This document shows positions 59,251 through 64,000 of a stretch of 64,000 nt of DNA, one piece after another. Numbering within the stretch: the first letter of the stretch is position 1; every line of letters starts with the position of its first letter. A model generated the notes under the pieces. It was not told the origin of the DNA. It did not search any database and was given only the letters and a program-made list of their open reading frames with translations. A program made the position numbers and the translations under genes. Source of the stretch: Terriglobia bacterium (lineage in GTDB: Bacteria; Acidobacteriota; Terriglobia; Acidiferrales; UBA7541); assembly GCA_020072785.1 (NCBI GenBank), contig JAIQGG010000002.1:1426001-1490000 (forward strand), read 5' to 3'.

Positions 59251-60822
59251 CTACATGCCGTGGTTGCGGAACATGGTTTTGAGCGCAGCACGAGCGTGAC
59301 GCAGGCGCACGGCAACACCGCGGCCAAACTGAAATTGCAAGAAAGCGTCGGCGGCGCGCTCCAGATCCGCGCCATAACGATACCACCAGGGCTTGGCGCG
59401 GCCGGGGAGCAGGTCCGTGTCCACATATTTCAGGCGCACCATTTCGAGCAGGCCGTAGCGGGAGTGCGTGCGGCCCCAGCCGCTGGCGCCGCAGCCGCCG
59501 TGCGGGGCCTCAGCAATGGCGAAGCCGCTGATGACGTCGTTGACCATGACCGCGCCGGCGCGGAGGCGGCGGGCGATCTCGCGGCCACGGCGGGCATCGG
59601 CGGTCCAGACACTGGCGGCAAGGGCGAAGGGCGAGTCGTTGGCGCGGGCCACGGCTTCGCCGGCGTCGCGCACGGCCTGAATGGCCAGGATGGGGCCGAA
59701 GGTCTCTTCCTGAAAGACGCGCATCGTGGCGTCGGCATCCAGGAGGACGGTGGGCTCGTAGAAGCAGGGGCCGAGATCGGGGCGGGGGCGGCCGCCGGCG
59801 AGGAGGCGTGCGCCGCGGTCTACGGCGTCCTGGACCAGGTCGTGGACGCGCTGGACGTGCTGCGCGCGGATGAGCGGGCCGACATCGGTGTCCGGGTCGC
59901 TCCCCGGGCCGAGGCGCAGGCGGCGGGCTTTTTCGGCGCAGAGGCGGGCGAACTCTTCGCTGACGGACTGTTCCACGAAAATGCGCTCGACGGAGAGGCA
60001 GACCTGACCGCAATTGGTGAAGCCGCCCCAGACGGCACCGCTGGCGGCGATGTCCAAATCGGCATCGGCGAGGACGAGCATGGCATCCTTGCCGCCCAGC
60101 TCCAACACGGAGGGAATGAGACGCGTGGCGCAGGCCTCAGCCACGCGGCGGCCAGTGGCCACGCTGCCGGTGAAGATGACTTTGTCCGGGCCGGCGGCGA
60201 TGAGCGCCTGGCCCACTTCCCCGCCGCCCTGGACGATGCTGACGACGCCGTCGGGAAAACCGGAGTCGCGGAAGAGGCCGGCGATGGCCTGGCCACAGGC
60301 GGGAGTGAACTCGCTGGTCTTGCAGACGACGGCGTTGCCGGCGGCGACGGCGGGAATGATCTGCCCGATGGGAATGGCCAGGGGGTAATTCCAGGAGCTG
60401 ACAATGCCGAGAACGCCGTAGGGCTCGAACTCGAGGCGGCCGGATTTGGCCTTGGCGGCGAGGCTGTGGTGGGCGACGGATTCGGAGCGCAGCATGGCGG
60501 GGGCGTTGGCGGCGTAGTAGTTCGCGGTATCGAGGGAGACGAAGAGGTCGGCGAACAGGGCTTCGACGCGGGGCTTGCCGGTTTCGCGGACGACGAGAGC
60601 GGCGAGCGCGGCGCGCTGGGCGAAGAGTTGCGCGGCGAATTCCTTGAGGAACGCGCAGCGCTCGGCAATGGGGCGCTGGGCCCAGACGGACTGCGCTGCG
60701 CGGGCGTGTCCGAAGAGGCCGGGCAGGAGCGCGGCCGGGGTCTTCACAAACTGCCCGGCAACTTCGCCGGTGGCGGGGTTTAAGGAGTCCAAAAGCTCCG
60801 CCGGAATCGCAGGGGCAGCCAT
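59251..60822 (-). CDS. aldehyde dehydrogenase (succinate-semialdehyde-like)
   Basis: 523 aa. Rossmann motif FTGSVATGRRVAEA (217-230), catalytic E241 (LELGGKD) and catalytic C275 (TNCGQVCLSVER). SSWNYPLAIPIGQIIPAVAAGNAVVCK near 142-168 binds NAD(P). The C-terminal extension (GRAKPWWYRYGADLERAADAFLQFQFGRGV) is longer than usual and arginine-rich. 27 nt downstream of truA. Different subfamily from the one at 38400. Confidence 0.9.
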   Translation of the reverse strand: MAAPAIPAELLDSLNPATGEVAGQFVKTPAALLPGLFGHARAAQSVWAQRPIAERCAFLKEFAAQLFAQRAALAALVVRETGKPRVEALFADLFVSLDTANYYAANAPAMLRSESVAHHSLAAKAKSGRLEFEPYGVLGIVSSWNYPLAIPIGQIIPAVAAGNAVVCKTSEFTPACGQAIAGLFRDSGFPDGVVSIVQGGGEVGQALIAAGPDKVIFTGSVATGRRVAEACATRLIPSVLELGGKDAMLVLADADLDIAASGAVWGGFTNCGQVCLSVERIFVEQSVSEEFARLCAEKARRLRLGPGSDPDTDVGPLIRAQHVQRVHDLVQDAVDRGARLLAGGRPRPDLGPCFYEPTVLLDADATMRVFQEETFGPILAIQAVRDAGEAVARANDSPFALAASVWTADARRGREIARRLRAGAVMVNDVISGFAIAEAPHGGCGASGWGRTHSRYGLLEMVRLKYVDTDLLPGRAKPWWYRYGADLERAADAFLQFQFGRGVAVRLRHARAALKTMFRNHGM

Positions 60823-60849
60823 GGGCGGGATTCTAACCGAAAACGGGGC

Positions 60850-61644
60850 TCAAGACACAGATGCGGGGCCCGTAATACGCCAGGGCTCGGGATAGGCGAC
60901 TTCGACCATCCACAGGCCCTGCGGGGGAACGGTGGGCCCGGACTTGGAGCGGTCGCGCAACTCGTAGAGGCGGTCGATGTCCGCGAGCTGGAGTTTGCCG
61001 CGGCCAATATCGAGCAGGGTTCCGGCCATCTTGCGAACCATGTAGCGGAGGAAGGATTTCCCGCGCACGGTGAAGTGCAGCTCTTCGGGGTCAGCGGCAC
61101 GCTTCAGTTCGGCGGAAAAGATTTCGCGCAAGGTCTCGCGCTCGCGGTCGTCCTCCTCGGAACCGGTGGAGGCGGCGAAGGACGCGAAATCGTGGATGCC
61201 GACGTAGCGGACAGCGGCCTCGGCCATGCGCGCTTCGTCGAGCGGAAAGGGATAGTGCAGGACGTAGCGCCAGTGGGTAGGCGGGACGACGCGGCCGCGG
61301 TAAATGCGGTAGCGGTAGGTCTTGCCGATGGCGTCATAGCGGGCGTGGAAAGCCGGGCCGACTTCTTCGGCAGCGACGATGCGAATGACTGGGGGGAGGA
61401 GGGCGTTGCAGGCGCGCTGGAACTCGGCGGCGCCCAGGCTGGAGCGGGTCTCGAAGTGCGCCACCTGTCCGAGAGCGTGGACGCCGGCATCGGTGCGCCC
61501 CGCGCCGTGGAGGGCGATGCGCTCCAGGGTGAGACGGTTGAGAACCTCGGTGATGGCGCCCTGAAGGGTGGGCTTGTGGGGCTGGTTTTGCCAGCCGTGA
61601 AAGCCGGTGCCGTCGTAGGCGATGGTCAGCTTGAAGTAGCGCAT
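60850..61644 (-). CDS. truA: tRNA pseudouridine(38-40) synthase
   Basis: 264 aa from ATG 61644, starting MRYFKLTIAYDGTGFHGWQ, the family N-terminus. The catalytic Asp is D52 in GAGRTDAGVHA. RYRIYRGRVVP and FRVRGKSFLRYMVRKM-like FTVRGKSFLRYMVRKMAG are typical. Modifies U38-U40 in the anticodon arm. Between pyrE (22-nt gap) and the aldehyde dehydrogenase. Confidence 0.95.
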   Translation of the reverse strand: MRYFKLTIAYDGTGFHGWQNQPHKPTLQGAITEVLNRLTLERIALHGAGRTDAGVHALGQVAHFETRSSLGAAEFQRACNALLPPVIRIVAAEEVGPAFHARYDAIGKTYRYRIYRGRVVPPTHWRYVLHYPFPLDEARMAEAAVRYVGIHDFASFAASTGSEEDDRERETLREIFSAELKRAADPEELHFTVRGKSFLRYMVRKMAGTLLDIGRGKLQLADIDRLYELRDRSKSGPTVPPQGLWMVEVAYPEPWRITGPASVS

Positions 61645-61666
61645 GCGGTGAGCACGGCGCGGGGCC

Positions 61667-62296
61667 TCAGCGCCCGGCGCGGACGAAGCGGCTGCCGGGT
61701 TTGACGGCGGGGCGGCCCTCGCGGCAGAGGGGGCAGGCGGCGGGCTGGTAGCTGTCAATGGTCAGGCCGAGCAGGGCGCGCGCTGGAACGGGAAAGGCGA
61801 TCTTGCCGCCGCTGCGGTCGATGAGCGCGCCCACGGCCACGACCACGCCGCCGGCCTCTTGCACCACACGGATGGTTTCGAGGGTGGAGCCGCCGGTGGT
61901 CCAGACGTCTTCGACGACCAGGACGCGCTGGCCGGGGTTGAGGCTAAAGCCGCGGCGCAGGGACATGGAGCCGCCGGCATCGCGCTCGACGAACAGCGCG
62001 GGAGTGCCGCCACCGGAGTCGCCCGGAGGGGCGGGAAGAGCACGGGCCACCTCTTGGCCGATGATGACGCCGCCCATGGCCGGGGAGACGACAGCTTCGA
62101 CGCGGTCCTGCGCGAAGCAGGTCGCCAGGGCCGCGCCCAGGCGCTCCGCGTAACGGGGATACTGCAGCACCAGGGCGCACTGCACGTACATGGCGCTGTG
62201 CAGACCGCTGGAAAGCTCGAAATGGCCGCGGCGGATGGCCCCTGCGGATTCGAAAAGCTTGAGGAATTGCTCGCCAGAGTCCATGCCGTCCATCAC
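61667..62296 (-). CDS. pyrE: orotate phosphoribosyltransferase
   Basis: Orotate plus PRPP to OMP in pyrimidine synthesis. 209 aa. PRPP loop VLVVEDVWTTGGS at 125-137; SPAMGGVIIGQEVA near 71-84 and the flexible-loop region SMSLRRGF at 111-117. The C-terminal SYQPAACPLCREGRPAVKPGSR is the form found in Thermus-type and many deep-branching PyrE proteins. First gene of the pyrE-truA-aldehyde dehydrogenase run, divergent from the TolC gene. Confidence 0.95.
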   Translation of the reverse strand: MMDGMDSGEQFLKLFESAGAIRRGHFELSSGLHSAMYVQCALVLQYPRYAERLGAALATCFAQDRVEAVVSPAMGGVIIGQEVARALPAPPGDSGGGTPALFVERDAGGSMSLRRGFSLNPGQRVLVVEDVWTTGGSTLETIRVVQEAGGVVVAVGALIDRSGGKIAFPVPARALLGLTIDSYQPAACPLCREGRPAVKPGSRFVRAGR

Positions 62297-62527
62297 CCGG
62301 AAAAGTGCAGTAAATCACGAAGCCTCAGCAGCCTAGTCGTGGTCCGGCGCGTTGTCAAGAAAGAGGCCCCCTGCTAGACTCAGCGGGTGCCGCGGGGTGC
62401 GGCGCGCCTCGAAAGAATGCTGCGATGTGGCGATTTGATGAAACAAATTCCCTTTCGCCAACGTTCCACTGATTTGAGAGTCTTGCGTCTAACTGCGGGT
62501 ACGGGATACCGAGGGGTGAGGATCACA

Positions 62528-64000
62528 ATGAGAATGTCGTTCGCTCGTTCGCTATTCGCGGCTTGGCTGGCACTGGTGCTGGGCGCCGGCCCGGGCACTC
62601 CGCTATTTGCACAGGAAGCGGCGCAGCAGCCCGGCACGCCGGCGGTAAAGACCGCGCCCGGCGCGGCGCAGCAGCCCGGCACGCCGGCGGCAAAGACCAC
62701 GCCCGGCGCGACGCCGCTCTCGCTGCAGCTCTCCACGCACAATTTTTCGCGCGCGCCGCGGGCGTTCCCCAACCTCATCAATCCCTATCGGCCAATCAAG
62801 CTGGAGCCGCCGAACCTGGAGAATTCGCTGCGGCTGGAGCAGTTGATCCACGACGGGAAGCTCGAGATCAGCCTGCGGGAGACGATCGAATTGGCGCTGG
62901 AAAACAACCTGGACATCGTGGTGCAGCGCTACAACCCGTGGATCGCGGACACGGACATCCTGCGCACGCTGGGAGGCGGTACGGGCCGGGGACTTTCGGG
63001 CACGGGAACGGCGACGTCGCTGGGCTCGATTCCCCCGCTGAATTTCGATCCGACCCTGACGTCGACAATCGCGTATGACGACCGCACCACGCCCGTGAAC
63101 AACCCCTTCACGGCGGGGACCGGCACAGCGGCGCTGACCAGCCTGAAGACGCACACGGCGCAGTACAACATGCAATATTCGCAGGGCTTCTGGACGGGCA
63201 CGGGCCTGGGGGTTTCCTGGAACAATACGCGAAGCTCGACCAGCTCTCCGGCGGCGCTGTTCAATCCGTCGGTGCAGAGTTCGCTGTTTGTTTCCATTCA
63301 GCAGGAACTGCTGAACGGCTTCGGGCTGCTGCCGAACACGCGCAACATCCGCATCGCCAAGAACAACCGCAAGATCGCGGACCTGCAGTTCGAGCAGCAG
63401 GCCATCACCACGATCACGGGGACGATCAACACCTACTGGGAGCTGGTGTACGCGCGGGAGAACGTGAAGGTGCAGGAGCGCGCGGTGGGGGTCGCGGAGA
63501 AGCTCTATTCCGACAACAAGAAGCAGGTGGAGATCGGCACGATGGCGCCGATCGACGTGGTGCGCGCGGAATCCGAGGTGGCGACCAACCGGCAAAACCT
63601 GATCGTGGCCCAGACGGTGCTGCTGCAACAGCAGCAGGCGCTGAAAAACGCCATTTCCAAGAATCCGCTGGATGCGAAACTGATAGACGTGGAAATCATC
63701 CCCACGGATCTGCCGGCCAAGCCGGAGCAGATCGAGGCGCCGACGTTTGCGGAAGCACTGAGAGAGGCGTTTGCCAACCGGCCGGACCTGCGGCAGCAGG
63801 ACTACAACCTGAAGAACGCGGACATCAGCGTGCGGGCGACGCGCAATGCGCTGTTACCCGTGGCGTCCGTCAGCGCGCAGTACGGCACGGTGGGGCTGGC
63901 GGGCAATTCCGCCCTTCTGGGGACGCCGTCGGTAGTGGCGGGCACGCCGGTGGTGGACGCCAGCGGATTGCCGGTCACCGTGCTCGACGCCAGCAATGCG
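62528..64000 (+). CDS. TolC-family outer-membrane efflux protein (3' end outside window)
   Basis: 491 codons are present and the frame stays open to the right edge. GAGG lies 6 nt before ATG 62528. Signal peptide residues 1-28. Residues 32-61 are a 15-aa tandem duplication (AQQPGTPAVKTAPGA and AQQPGTPAAKTTPGA), a Pro/Thr/Ala linker. Then LEISLRETIELALENNLDI marks the first TolC helix; QELLNGFGLLPNTRNIRIAKNN and LRQQDYNLKNADISVRATRNALLPVASV match the coiled-coil hairpin repeats. Probably the outer-membrane part of an RND or ABC efflux system whose other genes should lie to the right. Confidence 0.9.
   Translation, partial: MRMSFARSLFAAWLALVLGAGPGTPLFAQEAAQQPGTPAVKTAPGAAQQPGTPAAKTTPGATPLSLQLSTHNFSRAPRAFPNLINPYRPIKLEPPNLENSLRLEQLIHDGKLEISLRETIELALENNLDIVVQRYNPWIADTDILRTLGGGTGRGLSGTGTATSLGSIPPLNFDPTLTSTIAYDDRTTPVNNPFTAGTGTAALTSLKTHTAQYNMQYSQGFWTGTGLGVSWNNTRSSTSSPAALFNPSVQSSLFVSIQQELLNGFGLLPNTRNIRIAKNNRKIADLQFEQQAITTITGTINTYWELVYARENVKVQERAVGVAEKLYSDNKKQVEIGTMAPIDVVRAESEVATNRQNLIVAQTVLLQQQQALKNAISKNPLDAKLIDVEIIPTDLPAKPEQIEAPTFAEALREAFANRPDLRQQDYNLKNADISVRATRNALLPVASVSAQYGTVGLAGNSALLGTPSVVAGTPVVDASGLPVTVLDASNA
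62621..62710 (+). repeat. 45-bp tandem duplication in the TolC gene
   Basis: Units 62621-62665 and 62666-62710 differ at only a few bases. The change adds 15 residues to the linker after the signal peptide. Confidence 0.9.

Overview
This 64 kb, GC-rich window looks like the chromosome of a diderm bacterium, most likely an acidobacterium (Terriglobia-like). The grounds are LpxD, MurJ, TolC and a DegP-type protease (outer membrane), BshC (bacillithiol), MeaB, the hrcA-grpE-dnaJ order, several secreted metallo-enzymes and interspersed short palindromic repeats. The phylum assignment is inference. I see no phage, plasmid, CRISPR, tRNA or rRNA.

Layout. 0.2-0.8 kb: a membrane-anchored cytochrome c on +. 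0.86-10.4 kb (-): an ArsM-like methyltransferase that reads through an in-frame UGA (probable selenoprotein), accA, dnaE, a CCA-adding-type nucleotidyltransferase, xerD and murJ. 10.5-12.2 kb (+): an unknown gene and lpxD. 12.2-38.4 kb is a long, almost wholly minus-strand run. It holds a plsC-like acyltransferase; a wall-recycling group (M61 peptidase, mpl, ldcA, mgtC) with 4-nt overlaps; a PfkB kinase and mtnP; a lactonase-like hydrolase, meaB, an acyl-CoA dehydrogenase, threonine aldolase, hemW, yjbQ and bshC; a dapA-family aldolase, carB, carA and lepB; a beta-barrel protein and rsmE; then dnaJ, grpE and hrcA. An aldehyde dehydrogenase follows (38.4-39.9 kb), divergent from a DEAD-box helicase (40.2-41.5 kb, +).

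41.7-53.3 kb is mainly +: a coiled-coil secreted protein, a threonine synthase with a MoaD-like sulfur carrier, an APC permease, a cupin, a TIM-barrel isomerase, an unknown gene and leuC-leuD, with a peptidoglycan-binding protein and degP on -. 53.3-62.3 kb is minus: an EamA transporter, an exported amidohydrolase and M20 peptidase, a LeuA-like synthase, a zinc-ribbon protein, a second aldehyde dehydrogenase, truA and pyrE. A TolC-family gene runs off the right edge.

Most distinctive points: (1) the UGA in the methyltransferase sits where relatives have a conserved cysteine, and the downstream frame is intact with a SECIS-like hairpin; (2) carA has no ATG/GTG/TTG available for its conserved N-terminus and probably starts at CTG behind a strong Shine-Dalgarno; (3) a 17-nt palindrome, TGACCGC-N3-GCGGTCA, recurs seven times, including in frame inside the helicase gene; (4) a second interspersed palindromic repeat family has four copies; (5) there are two promoter- or terminator-associated non-coding regions that may make structured RNAs; (6) G/C strand skew flips near 53.5 kb independently of gene direction.
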